Made by a program: the position numbers and the translations under genes. A model generated the notes under the pieces. The model ran no database searches. It was given only the letters and a program-made list of their open reading frames with translations, and was not told the origin of the DNA. 64,000 nt of DNA from Hymenobacter telluris (GTDB lineage: Bacteria; Bacteroidota; Bacteroidia; Cytophagales; Hymenobacteraceae): positions 62,001 through 126,000 of the forward strand of contig NZ_JAFLQZ010000013.1 of assembly GCF_017313265.1 (NCBI RefSeq). The letters run 5' to 3'. Below are positions 16,936 to 25,023 of the stretch, in pieces (positions within the stretch are counted from its first letter, which is position 1; each line of letters begins with the position of its first letter).

Positions 16936-17408
16936 GGATAGGAGGGCCAGTGTTATCAAATTGACTGTCCTGCTGAGCTTGTCGAAGCATCTCTACCGCT
17001 TCGTTGAACAAGTGTAGCGACGCGACACTTCGCGTCTCTTCGTTGCTAAGGTTGTTATCCCGTGTCGTCCGAGCGGCGCAGACCCTGAGACGCGAAGTGT
17101 CGCGTCGCTACATGACGGATGCAGAATAGGTAGTGCATCCAGATTTAAAAGAGTGGGATGTAACTGATTTCGTGGAATCGGTGTTAAAGAGGTTGGCTAT
17201 AGCAAATCCGTAATCTGGCATTTGCCGCCGGAAATAGATATTCGCTGATATATTTCGTATCATCTGCCTGAAGCCCGGCCAAGCGGCCGGCACCGCCCGC
17301 ATCGGGCTACCTACATTCAACCCGGGATGCCGCTGCCAAAGCCGGCTTTCCCTGCTATCAATCCCGCCGCCTGAGAAAAAGACAACCCCTGGCGGCTCTC
17401 ATTTTCCA
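16936..17408. other. Gene-free region with one long inverted repeat, upstream of rnr
   Basis: This region of 473 bp has no credible gene. At 16972-17000 it holds half of the GTC-TGCTGAGCTTGTCGAAG repeat also seen, in variant form, at 19944 and 39865. It then holds the 17013-17112 inverted repeat. Near 17250 a one-mismatch -7 box (TATATTTC) may drive rnr, but no -33 element has the usual spacing. Confidence 0.5.
17013..17112. repeat. Perfect 26-bp inverted repeat
   Basis: Arms 17013-17038 and 17087-17112 are exact reverse complements separated by 48 bp; the arm core GCGACACTTCGCGTCTC relates to the element at 14772. Confidence 0.85.
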
Positions 17409-19913
17409 ATGAAAAGAAAAGAAGACTCTGCCGCCCCCCGCGCCCCTCGCGCGAAGGCTGCCAGCGGCGACCAGGCCGCCCCCGCAACGATAACCAAAGA
17501 ACAGGTGCTGCGCGTATTCAGCGACAAGCCCACCGACGTTATTGCCTACCGCCAACTCTCGCGCCGCCTGGGCGTGACCACCAAAGAGCAGCGCGAAGAG
17601 GTGTTCGAGCATTTGCGCGCCCTCAAGAAATCAGGCGTGCTCACGCTCATCACCAACGACGAGTACCGCCTGACCGACCCCACGGCTATGCTGGCCGCCA
17701 CGGCCCCCCCCAGCAGCAAGAAGCGCCGCCCCGACGACAACACTCCGGTGCCCGCCAAGCCCAGCCGCTCGGTGCAAGCCGAGTTCGGCAACGACCCCGT
17801 AGTGCACCGCCGCCGCGGCGCCGGTTTTGATTTTCCGTCCGATGAGCTGCGGCCCGAAACCCGGCGCCGCCAGGACAGCGGCGGCGACACCATCACGGGT
17901 ACCGTAGCCCTGGCCACCGACAAGTTTGCCTTCGTCGTCAGCGAGGAAAGTGAGAGCGACGTGCGCGTGTTCACCGACCGGCTGAAGTTTGCCATGCACG
18001 GCGACACGGTGCGTTTGCGCCTGCGCGGCTCCCGCGACGGCCGCCCCGTTGGCGACGTGGTGGAAGTGCTGAAACGGGTCCGGCCCGAAGTGGTAGGGCG
18101 CTTGCAAGTGCAGGGTGGCATCGGCTTCGTGAAGCCCGACAACCGCAAGATGTACTTCGATGTGTTCGTGCCGTTCGAGAATCTGCACGGTGCCAACCAC
18201 GGCGAAAAAGTGCTGGTGCGCATCACCGAGTTTCCTGAGAATGATGCCGGCCGCTCACCCGTGGGTGAGGTGGTTCGTAGCTTCGGACAGGCCGGCGCCA
18301 ACGAGGCCGAGATAAACGCCATCATGGCGGAGTTCGGGTTGCCGTTCGAGTTTCCGCATGAAGTGGAGGTGGAATCGGAGGCCATATCCGACCGAATTTC
18401 CGAGGACGAAATCAGCCGCCGCCGCGACTTCCGCCACATCACCACCTTCACCATCGACCCCGCCGATGCCAAGGACTTCGACGATGCCCTGAGCATCCAG
18501 AAGCTGGAAAACGGCAACTGGGAAATCGGGGTGCACATTGCCGACGTAACCCATTACGTGAAGCCGGGTACCGAGCTGGAACGGGAGGCCAAGCACCGCG
18601 CCACCTCGGTTTACTTGGTGGACCGCGTGATTCCAATGCTGCCCGAGCGCCTCTCCAACGGCCTCTGTTCGCTCCGTCCCAACGAAGACAAGCTCACGTT
18701 TTCGGCCGTGTTTGAGCTGGATGAGAACGGCAAGCTGTACGAGTCGTGGTTCGGTAAAACCATCATTCACTCCGACCGGCGCTTTGCCTACGAAGAAGCG
18801 CAGGAGCGGATTGAAGGCCTGGAAGCCGACTACACCGCCGAAATTCAGCTGATGAACAACATTGCCAAAAAGCTGTGCGCAAAGCGCTTCAAGCAGGGCG
18901 CTATCAGCTTCGAAACGCAGGAGGTAAAGTTCAAGCTCGATGCCGAAGGCAAGCCGCTGGGCGTGTACGTGAAGGAGCGTAAAGACGCCCACAAGATGAT
19001 TGAGGAGTTCATGCTGTTGGCCAACCGCAAGGTGGCTGAGTTTGTGTTCCGCCTCAAAAGCCGCAAGCCACGTTTCACGATGGTGTACCGCGTGCACGAA
19101 GCGCCCGACCCCGACCGGCTTCAAACCTTCGCGTTGTTCGCCAAGAAATTCGGCCACGACCTCGACCTGAGCAACCCCAAAAAACTCAGCACCGAGCTCA
19201 ACGACTTATCGACGGAAGTAATCGGCCGGCCCGAGCAGAACGTGATTCAAACGCTGGCCGTGCGCACCATGAGCAAGGCCATTTACACCACCGAGCCGCT
19301 GGGCCACTTCGGCCTGGCCTTCGACCACTATTCGCACTTCACCTCGCCCATCCGGCGCTACCCCGATATGATGGCGCACCGCCTGCTGGAGCACTACCTG
19401 GAGGGCGGCAAGAACGTGGAAGTAGCTCCCGTGGAAGAAGAGTGCAAGCACTCCTCGGAGCGCGAAAAACTAGCGGCTTCCGCTGAGCGGGCCAGCATCA
19501 AATACAAGCAGGTGGAGTTCATGTCGGAGGTTATCGGCGAGACGTTCACCGGCGTGGTATCGGGCCTGACAGAGCGCGGCATGTACGTGGAAATCGAGGA
19601 GAACAAGTGCGAAGGCATGGTGCGCCTGAGCGAGATTCCCGGCGACTTCTTCGAGCTGGATAAAGACAACTATCGCATCGTCGGGCAGCGGACCAAGCGC
19701 ATCATTCAGTTCGGCGACGAACTGCAAGTGGTAGTGAAAGCCGCCAACCTGCTCGACCGTACCATCGACTTCGAACTGGTGGACAACCGCCCCGATTCGG
19801 TGAAGCAGCGCGAGCAGCAGCAGCGCCGGGAGAACAGCAAGCCCCGCGGCTACCGCCCCGAGCGGAGCGGCGGCCGGCCCGGTGGTGGTGACAAAGGCAA
19901 GCGCCGCCGGTAA
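17409..19913 (+). CDS. rnr: Ribonuclease R
   Basis: 834 residues. This 3'-5' exoribonuclease of the RNB family degrades structured RNA in the cytoplasm. A winged-helix-like N-terminus (about 30-95) precedes a disordered charged linker (about 98-155), two cold-shock/OB domains, and the RNB domain whose metal-binding motif reads TIDPADAKDFDDALS (about 340). The SHFTSPIRRYPD block near residue 640 is the conserved C-terminal part of the active site. An S1 domain (about 700-785) and a basic Arg/Gly tail end the protein. Length and order fit RNase R rather than RNase II. A strong inverted repeat follows and probably terminates transcription. Confidence 0.95.
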   Translation: MKRKEDSAAPRAPRAKAASGDQAAPATITKEQVLRVFSDKPTDVIAYRQLSRRLGVTTKEQREEVFEHLRALKKSGVLTLITNDEYRLTDPTAMLAATAPPSSKKRRPDDNTPVPAKPSRSVQAEFGNDPVVHRRRGAGFDFPSDELRPETRRRQDSGGDTITGTVALATDKFAFVVSEESESDVRVFTDRLKFAMHGDTVRLRLRGSRDGRPVGDVVEVLKRVRPEVVGRLQVQGGIGFVKPDNRKMYFDVFVPFENLHGANHGEKVLVRITEFPENDAGRSPVGEVVRSFGQAGANEAEINAIMAEFGLPFEFPHEVEVESEAISDRISEDEISRRRDFRHITTFTIDPADAKDFDDALSIQKLENGNWEIGVHIADVTHYVKPGTELEREAKHRATSVYLVDRVIPMLPERLSNGLCSLRPNEDKLTFSAVFELDENGKLYESWFGKTIIHSDRRFAYEEAQERIEGLEADYTAEIQLMNNIAKKLCAKRFKQGAISFETQEVKFKLDAEGKPLGVYVKERKDAHKMIEEFMLLANRKVAEFVFRLKSRKPRFTMVYRVHEAPDPDRLQTFALFAKKFGHDLDLSNPKKLSTELNDLSTEVIGRPEQNVIQTLAVRTMSKAIYTTEPLGHFGLAFDHYSHFTSPIRRYPDMMAHRLLEHYLEGGKNVEVAPVEEECKHSSEREKLAASAERASIKYKQVEFMSEVIGETFTGVVSGLTERGMYVEIEENKCEGMVRLSEIPGDFFELDKDNYRIVGQRTKRIIQFGDELQVVVKAANLLDRTIDFELVDNRPDSVKQREQQQRRENSKPRGYRPERSGGRPGGGDKGKRRR

Positions 19914-19943
19914 ACGTTGTGCTGTCGGCAGCGCCCTTCTAAG

Positions 19944-20050
19944 CGTCTGTCATCCTGAGCTGGCGAAGGACCTTATCAAGCTAAAACGACTATCGTATTC
20001 ACGACTCGTCCTCTCTGATAAGGTCCTTCGCCAGCTCAGGATGACAGACG
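19944..20050. repeat. Perfect 34-bp inverted repeat after rnr, probable terminator
   Basis: Arms 19944-19977 and 20017-20050 are exact reverse complements with a 39-bp loop. A run of five T follows at 20051-20055, so the element can end rnr transcription. The arm core GTCATCCTGAGCTGGCGAAGG resembles the arm of the repeat at 39865. Confidence 0.85.
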
Positions 20051-20111
20051 TTTTTGGTTGCTCCTGTGGCGGCTGACTTAGCTTCTTGGTTACTCCTCCG
20101 TACCTTTCCCC

Positions 20112-21104
20112 TTGAACCGTACCCGCTTTTCCGTGGACCTTTCTTACTTCAGCAACAAGCTCACCACTGGCCTCGATAGTCTGCACTACGGCGACCAGCC
20201 CACGGCGCTCTACGAGCCCATCCGCTACATCATGGCCCTCGGGGGCAAACGCATCCGGCCGCTGCTGGCCCTGCTCGGCGCCCACATCTTCACCGACAAC
20301 CTCGACCCCGTACTCAAGCCAGCGCTGGGCGTGGAAGTCTTCCACAACTTCACTTTGCTTCACGACGACATTATGGACCAGGCTCCGCTACGGCGCGGCC
20401 AGCCTACGGTGCACGAGAAGTGGAATGCCAACGTGGCCATCCTGAGCGGCGACGTAATGCTGGTGCGGGCTTATGAGCTGTTCTTTGACGTGCCGGCGCA
20501 CCTGCTGCCCACCATCCTACGCCGCTTCAGTGAGACAGCCGCCGAGGTGTGCGAAGGGCAGCAGTGGGACATGAACTTTGAAACCGAAACCGAAGTCAGC
20601 ATCGCCCAATACCTGGATATGATTCGGTTGAAAACGGCCGTGCTGCTAGGCTTCGCGCTGGAACTGGGCGCCCTGCTCGGCGGCGCCTCGGCCACCGACG
20701 CCGACCACCTGCGGCAGTTCGGCGTGGGCATCGGCTTGGCCTTTCAGCTCCGCGACGATTTGCTGGACGTGTACGGCGACGCCGCCACTTTCGGCAAGCG
20801 CGTCGGCGGCGACATCGTGAGCGACAAAAAGACCTTCCTGCTGCTCACCGCGCAGGCTCAAGCCAACGCCAACCAGCAAGCTGTACTAGCTCGCCACATT
20901 GGCCAGCCGGTGCTTAGCGCCGAAGTGAAGGTGCACGCCATCCGTACGCTCTACGATGAGCTTGAAATTCGCCCCCAGACCGAAGCGCTTATCAACAGCT
21001 ACTTCCAGGACGCCTTGCAGCATTTAAAGCGCGTAGAGGCCCCCGAAACGCGCAAAGAGCCGTTGCTGCAACTCGCCTTGCAGCTCATGGACCGGGAACA
21101 ATAG
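20112..21104 (+). CDS. Polyprenyl diphosphate synthase
   Basis: 330 residues of the trans-isoprenyl diphosphate synthase family, which adds isopentenyl units to allylic diphosphates to make quinone side chains or other polyprenyls. The first Asp-rich motif is LLHDDIMDQ (about residue 80) and the second is LRDDLLDVYGD (about 210); GGKRIRP (about 44) binds diphosphate. The product length (probably C35-C45 for menaquinone) cannot be fixed from sequence. The start is a TTG at 20112: no in-frame ATG is available before conserved residues. A one-mismatch -7 box TACCTTTC lies at 20101-20108, so the message may be leaderless. Confidence 0.9.
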   Translation: MNRTRFSVDLSYFSNKLTTGLDSLHYGDQPTALYEPIRYIMALGGKRIRPLLALLGAHIFTDNLDPVLKPALGVEVFHNFTLLHDDIMDQAPLRRGQPTVHEKWNANVAILSGDVMLVRAYELFFDVPAHLLPTILRRFSETAAEVCEGQQWDMNFETETEVSIAQYLDMIRLKTAVLLGFALELGALLGGASATDADHLRQFGVGIGLAFQLRDDLLDVYGDAATFGKRVGGDIVSDKKTFLLLTAQAQANANQQAVLARHIGQPVLSAEVKVHAIRTLYDELEIRPQTEALINSYFQDALQHLKRVEAPETRKEPLLQLALQLMDREQ

Positions 21105-21120
21105 CAAAAGAGTTTAGAAT

Positions 21121-21216
21121 GGAGCCAGGAGAGCCGAGAGGTGGAAAAGCATTGCAGCTGTTTCCTCTTAGCTCTCCTGGTTCGGTTCTAAGCTCTCGGT
21201 TCTTACCTCTACTATC
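21121..21216. repeat. Composite palindromic element upstream of the rhomboid gene
   Basis: The segment 21122-21141 pairs with 21164-21183. Beyond the right arm a second degenerate iteration of GCTCTCNGGTTCT-type units runs to about 21216. Units repeat every 7 bp, as in the element inside ileS. Confidence 0.65.
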
Positions 21217-21223
21217 TCAGCTA

Positions 21224-21877
21224 ATGCCTTTTCTTAATCCTGCCTTGATTCTGATTGCCCTGACGGCGGGCATATCCATGTATGCCTGGTCGAACCGGGA
21301 ACTGATGGAGAAGTGGATTTTCAGTCCCTATCTCGTGGCACGGCGCAACGAGTGGTACCGGTTCCTCACCTCCGGTTTCCTCCACGCCGACTTCGTGCAC
21401 CTGGGCTTTAACCTCTTTGCTTTCTACTCGTTCAGCCCGGCCGTGCTGAGCGAGTTTGCTGGTACGTATGGCGTGCGCGGCGGTATTGCGGCCTTCCTGC
21501 TGCTCTACATCGGCGGCATCATCGTGTCGGATATTCCCACCTATTTCCGTCACCGCGACGACCCCGGCTACCGGAGTCTAGGCGCCTCGGGCGGGGTATC
21601 GTCGGTGTTATTTGCCAGTATCCTGTTTTATCCGGTAGCAGCCGGTGGCGGTGGCATTATCATCTTTCCATTGCCCATTCCTATCCAGCCCTTCCTGTTC
21701 GGGTTTCTATACTTGGCGTATTCCTACTACCAAGGGCGCCGGCGGGGCGACAATATCAACCATGATGCTCATTTCTACGGCGCGTTATTCGGCGTAGTGG
21801 TGGCGTTGGTGCTTGTGCCGCAGGCTGGGCTGGCTTTTATTTCTCAAGTTCGACTTTATTTATATAACTCACTGTAA
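21224..21877 (+). CDS. Rhomboid-family intramembrane serine protease
   Basis: 217 residues with six or seven membrane helices. The catalytic Ser is in LGASGGVSSVLF (GASG, about residue 123) and the catalytic His in NHDAHFYGALFG (about 185). The HLGFNLFAFYSF segment supplies the conserved His and Asn of helix 2. Family members cut substrates within the membrane; the target is unknown. The ATG at 21224 is chosen over an in-frame ATG at 21119, because the intervening sequence is the palindromic element. No partner gene is adjacent. Confidence 0.9.
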   Translation: MPFLNPALILIALTAGISMYAWSNRELMEKWIFSPYLVARRNEWYRFLTSGFLHADFVHLGFNLFAFYSFSPAVLSEFAGTYGVRGGIAAFLLLYIGGIIVSDIPTYFRHRDDPGYRSLGASGGVSSVLFASILFYPVAAGGGGIIIFPLPIPIQPFLFGFLYLAYSYYQGRRRGDNINHDAHFYGALFGVVVALVLVPQAGLAFISQVRLYLYNSL

Positions 21878-21970
21878 ATCAGTAACTTGTATCTATAATA
21901 GTTGATATTTTATATCTATTCCAAAAGATGTGCGTAGAAAACCCACAGAATCAACTCACTCCCTACGCTC

Positions 21971-22246
21971 ATGAACAAACTTCAAACTCTTGCCAACCGC
22001 CTGCCGGCTAATATGCTGTCGTTGGCTTTGGCTTTCTCGCTTCTATTAAGCAGCTGCAGCGGCCGTCGGGCCGATGGCTCCCTCACCATATTTGGCGTCG
22101 CCTACCTGATTTTAGCGGTGCTGGCTTTCCTCAGCCTCATCAAGCAAGACTGGTCGGCTGGCAAGAAAATCATCTGGGGCCTCATCATTTGGTTCTTCCC
22201 TTTCGGTGGTTCCATCATCTACTTCCTGTTCTCCGGCCGCCGATAG
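21971..22246 (+). CDS. Small lipoprotein/membrane protein with PLDc_N-like domain
   Basis: 91 residues. The N-terminus has a lipoprotein-type signal (hydrophobic run ending LLLSSC, Cys at about residue 29). Two membrane segments follow, with KKIIWGLIIWFFPFGGSIIYFLFSGRR at the end spanning the conserved PxxGxxxYxxFG core of the PLDc_N (phospholipase-D nuclease N-terminal) domain. Such small proteins are common in Bacteroidota; no enzymatic role is established. The region upstream is AT-rich. It shares a strong terminator with the convergent DUF2939 gene. Confidence 0.75.
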   Translation: MNKLQTLANRLPANMLSLALAFSLLLSSCSGRRADGSLTIFGVAYLILAVLAFLSLIKQDWSAGKKIIWGLIIWFFPFGGSIIYFLFSGRR

Positions 22247-22260
22247 CCCGAGCAAACTAA

Positions 22261-22303
22261 AAGCAAAAGCCCTGACGCCACGTGGTGTCAGGGCTTTTGC
22301 TTT
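22261..22303. terminator. Bidirectional terminator
   Basis: A 19-20 bp stem (from 22261 to 22302) around CCACGTGG. A-run and T-run on the two sides serve both convergent genes. Confidence 0.88.
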
Positions 22304-22325
22304 TAAGGGTAATCTATGGCAAGAC

Positions 22326-22946
22326 TTACTTCAGTAGGCGTTGCTTTTCCAGTCGAGCCACATGCTTGAGCAGGTCGCCGGTGTTGGTGATTTCCGTTAC
22401 CTGCCAATGGTCGCCGCGGTTGAGCATCTTTAGCTCTACTACCATGGTGGTGTCGTATTTCGGCTGCGTGAATTCCAGGCCGACCAGGGCCTGCTCGCCT
22501 TCTTCGTTCACGTATTTCACGTCCTTGAATTTGCTGTCGGCACTGGCCACTTTGCCCACCAGCCCGGCCAGCGAAATGTTCATCACACCCTTTGAGCGGG
22601 CCGCATCGGCGGCGCCCTGCAACGAGCCGGTTTCAATGTATTGCTGTACCTCTTTGCGGGCCACCTGCGCCAGCTGCGGCTTCAGCATCCGCAAGGCGCC
22701 TTTAAAGGCAAATCCTCCTGGGTTCAATAGGCCCAATGCTGAACCTTGACTGGTTACCTGATCTACCAAGCTCCCCGTTACGCTGCTCACGTCAACGTAC
22801 CGCTCGAACGTGGCCATGTCGTGGGTGCGGGCGGCATTGGCAGCCTGCACCAAGGCGTACTTCGGCCCGGCTTTCAAGCTCTGGTAATAGAAATAGCCTC
22901 CCGCGGTTACTGCCACCAGCAGAAGCAGCAAAATGATTCGTTTCAT
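22326..22946 (-). CDS. DUF2939-family protein
   Basis: 206 residues when started at the ATG at 22946, which puts a single N-terminal membrane anchor (IILLLLLVAVTAGGYFYY) first. The rest, about 180 residues, has the DUF2939 pattern: ALVQAANAARTHDMATFERYVDVSSV near the anchor and repeated small helices. The domain is thought to be extracytoplasmic, but no function is known. The 11 extra residues available upstream (from 22979) look non-conserved. Confidence 0.8.
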   Translation of the reverse strand: MKRIILLLLLVAVTAGGYFYYQSLKAGPKYALVQAANAARTHDMATFERYVDVSSVTGSLVDQVTSQGSALGLLNPGGFAFKGALRMLKPQLAQVARKEVQQYIETGSLQGAADAARSKGVMNISLAGLVGKVASADSKFKDVKYVNEEGEQALVGLEFTQPKYDTTMVVELKMLNRGDHWQVTEITNTGDLLKHVARLEKQRLLK

Positions 22947-23640
22947 TGTAATGGATGAAGATTGAAAGGTTAGTGCCACTAAAATACCGGTTCCTTATAT
23001 CCCTTACTTGCTTGACCACCCACATTTGCGCAACGCGGTTCGGGTAGCTGCTTTGTATTGAGGTTAAGAACCATTTGCACGCTGCCGAGCGTGACTACCG
23101 GCGCGGCTACGCGGCGGAAACGTGCAAGCATTTCATTAACCAACTGCTAGTGCGAAGCCGAGCGAAGGCGCTAACAGGTAGCTAAAAGCCTGTGGCGGAT
23201 TCCAAAAATCAGTAAGGTAGTAGGGCGTCTGCCATAAGCTTAATGGCGGGTATATGGCAGCTGTACTTGTCCGTATGTAGCACAGCGTCGGCACTAGATG
23301 GCTGATGGTTGTGCACTAGCCACTACGAAACAGGCTGCACTCACACAACGCCACCAGCTCCTCTACCGCAATTTTCTCAGCTGAATTTTCGCACTTCGGA
23401 GCCATCGGAATGGCAGGTGTAAATCGTTCAATGAGGTGCCGCTTGTGTGTTTAGAATACCCTGCTTGGCTCACAACGGATGCTAGTTCCTTGGTGTCTAT
23501 CAGAGCGGCACTTATGCTTGGTGACATACAGTAGCAATACACGCATGCCTCCTGTAATACCGGTGGTTCTGGCCCAGTCGCTTGGCTAGGCTACGCTTAG
23601 GTTACCTGGTTGCTGCTCCTAGCTTATAGTGTACGGCTAA
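22947..23640. other. Long gene-poor region, no recognisable gene
   Basis: Apart from the probable promoter region of the DUF2939 gene, I see no gene in this stretch of nearly 700 bp. The longest suggestive translation is about 45 codons around 23052-23190 (KNHLHAAERDYRR...), bounded by stops and lacking a start, perhaps a decayed coding remnant. Base composition becomes steadily richer in A and T toward 23640. Confidence 0.4.
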
Positions 23641-23688
23641 CGGTGTATCAAAAACCTGGTTTTTGACTCTGTAGCGGCTGTCTGATAC

Positions 23689-23790
23689 ATTATACAGTGT
23701 ATTTTGTTACAAGTGTCCGTGTAATTGTAATCCGAGTTTGCACTGTAAAGCATGTAACATGTGTATCACGATACTTATACACTGTATAAT
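23689..23790. promoter_or_regulatory. Candidate operator region of the HTH gene
   Basis: A 14-bp sequence ATTATACAGTGTAT (23689-23702) recurs as its exact reverse complement at 23777-23790, 74 bp apart. TGTAAC or GTTACA hexamers lie at 23706-23711 and 23753-23758, and more occur inside the downstream gene. The arrangement suggests binding sites of a dimeric DNA-binding protein, perhaps the HTH protein encoded next. Confidence 0.5.
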
Positions 23791-23874
23791 ATTACATTGT
23801 GTTATTTACAGTATTTGTTTTGATGTTCCGTACATAAGTGTCATATTTACATCATCGTTTACACCTACTCATTT

Positions 23875-24261
23875 ATGCCGCATCAGGGTCAAATACTGCA
23901 AGAAGCCATCAAAAACAGCGGTATTTCCATTACTCGGATTGTAGACGAGTTAGGTATTACACGTCCAACCATATATCGTAAATTCAAGGATGAGACACTT
24001 GATTACGCATTTGTAACTAAGATAGGAGAAATAATCGGACATGATTTTTCTCACGACTTTACTGCGTTACAACAATCTGTTATCCCGTTTGTAACATCAA
24101 ATGTTGCCCCTGTCTCTTTACATACTGTAACATCCAAAAGTGTAACACCGCAACCTGCTGACCAAGATTACGCTAAGCAACTCATGGCGCTCCAGACTAA
24201 GTATATTGCTCTGTTGGAAGCCTATAATGAATTGCTGTTAAAAGTGTACGGACCCAAGTAA
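23875..24261 (+). CDS. Helix-turn-helix DNA-binding protein beside parS
   Basis: 128 residues. An N-terminal HTH (about residues 8-42, with ISITRIVDELGITRPTIYRK) is of the XRE/Fis-like kind that binds DNA. A variable Thr/Ser/Val-rich middle follows, then a C-terminal helix of coiled-coil type (QLMALQTKYIALLEAYNELLL) likely used to dimerise. The gene and its leader are much richer in A and T than neighbours, with codons such as ATA and TTA, which suggests foreign origin or special constraint. Five TGTAAC/GTTACA hexamers lie inside it. The stop codon is embedded in a 34-bp palindrome containing a parS-like site. Not assignable to a named regulator; autoregulation is inference. Confidence 0.75.
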   Translation: MPHQGQILQEAIKNSGISITRIVDELGITRPTIYRKFKDETLDYAFVTKIGEIIGHDFSHDFTALQQSVIPFVTSNVAPVSLHTVTSKSVTPQPADQDYAKQLMALQTKYIALLEAYNELLLKVYGPK

Positions 24262-24292
24262 CAGATATGTTCCACGTGAAACATATCTGTTA
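24259..24292. promoter_or_regulatory. parS: parS centromere-like site within a 34-bp palindrome
   Basis: Positions 24268-24283 read TGTTCCACGTGAAACA, which differs by one base from the palindromic ParB-binding consensus TGTTTCACGTGAAACA and fits the TGTTNCACGTGAAACA form. It is extended by perfect 13-bp arms (24259-24271 / 24280-24292) that overlap the stop codon of the HTH gene. parS sites nucleate ParB and normally lie near oriC. ParA and ParB genes are not in this window. Confidence 0.8.
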
Positions 24293-24350
24293 GGCTCGGC
24301 AGTGAAAGTGCTACAAAACAACCTCTCATCTGGCAGCTATGCTGTAATAC

Positions 24351-24395
24351 AAAGCCTCCTCTAGTGCATTTAATTGGCAGTATAGAGGAGGCTTT
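24351..24395. terminator. Bidirectional terminator
   Basis: Perfect 13-bp stem AAAGCCTCCTCTA (24351-24363) / TAGAGGAGGCTTT (24383-24395) followed by T. It lies between the HTH/parS locus and the convergent thioesterase gene. Confidence 0.8.
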
Positions 24396-24453
24396 TGACT
24401 TGAATAGGCTACTGCTTTGGCCTGGGAATTAGGTGGCCAAAAGAAGACTGAAT

Positions 24454-25023
24454 CTAGGTTCGGTAGGTTATCCGGCACCGCTCTTTCTCTAGCAGCGGAA
24501 GCTGATGTTCGACTGCCAACGAGGTAAGCGCGTTGTCGAATTCCCGACGATGTTCGGCATTGAACTCACGCCGTTTGATAGCCTCCAAAAATCGGCGCGC
24601 ATCTTCAGGGGTATCTAGCTGGAGTCCTGGTACTGGGGTGGGCTTGCCATCGTCGTCCTTTGCCACCATCGTGAAGTAAGAAGTGTTGGTGTGTTTGACG
24701 GTGCCCGTGCGCACGTCTTCGGCAATGACCTTGATGCCGACTAGCAGGGAAGTGCGACCCACGTAATTGACGGAGGCTAACAAGGACACCAGTTCACCCA
24801 CTTCTACTGGCTGTAGAAAATTCACGCCATCAACACTGACTGTGACGCAATAAGTGCCGGCATGTTTGGAAGCCGCAGCATAGGCAACCTTATCCATCAA
24901 GGAAAGTAAGATGCCGCCATGAATCTTGCCACCAAAGTTGGCGTACGACGGTATCATCAGTTCAGTGAGCGTGACGCGTGAGTACGACACCGGCCGGAAG
25001 TCGGGTAGGGGAGAGGAGGTCAT
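24454..25023 (-). CDS. Acyl-CoA thioesterase, hotdog fold
   Basis: 189 residues from the ATG at 25023; a start 20 codons upstream adds a non-conserved stretch. The hotdog domain is clear: NFGGKIHGGILLSLMDKVAYAAASKH holds the substrate helix and its conserved Gly-Gly, and VNFLQPVEVGELVSLLASVNYVGRTSL the central strands. It belongs to the YciA/BFIT-like acyl-CoA hydrolases, which cleave acyl-CoA to free acid and CoA. A C-terminal helical tail (about 140-189) with RRFLEAIKRREFNAEHRRE is longer than in YciA. Chain-length preference unknown. Confidence 0.88.
   Translation of the reverse strand: MTSSPLPDFRPVSYSRVTLTELMIPSYANFGGKIHGGILLSLMDKVAYAAASKHAGTYCVTVSVDGVNFLQPVEVGELVSLLASVNYVGRTSLLVGIKVIAEDVRTGTVKHTNTSYFTMVAKDDDGKPTPVPGLQLDTPEDARRFLEAIKRREFNAEHRREFDNALTSLAVEHQLPLLEKERCRITYRT

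Noticed and set aside
17108..17320. 70-codon minus-strand frame upstream of rnr
   Set aside because: Overlaps the inverted repeat arm and lacks any conserved feature.
22275..22286. CCACGTGG in a terminator loop as a second parS
   Set aside because: Only the 6-bp core matches; flanks do not fit the ParB consensus.
23052..23190. Short open frame around KNHLHAAERDYRR
   Set aside because: No start codon, about 45 codons only, no family recognised; noted as a possible remnant but not called a gene.
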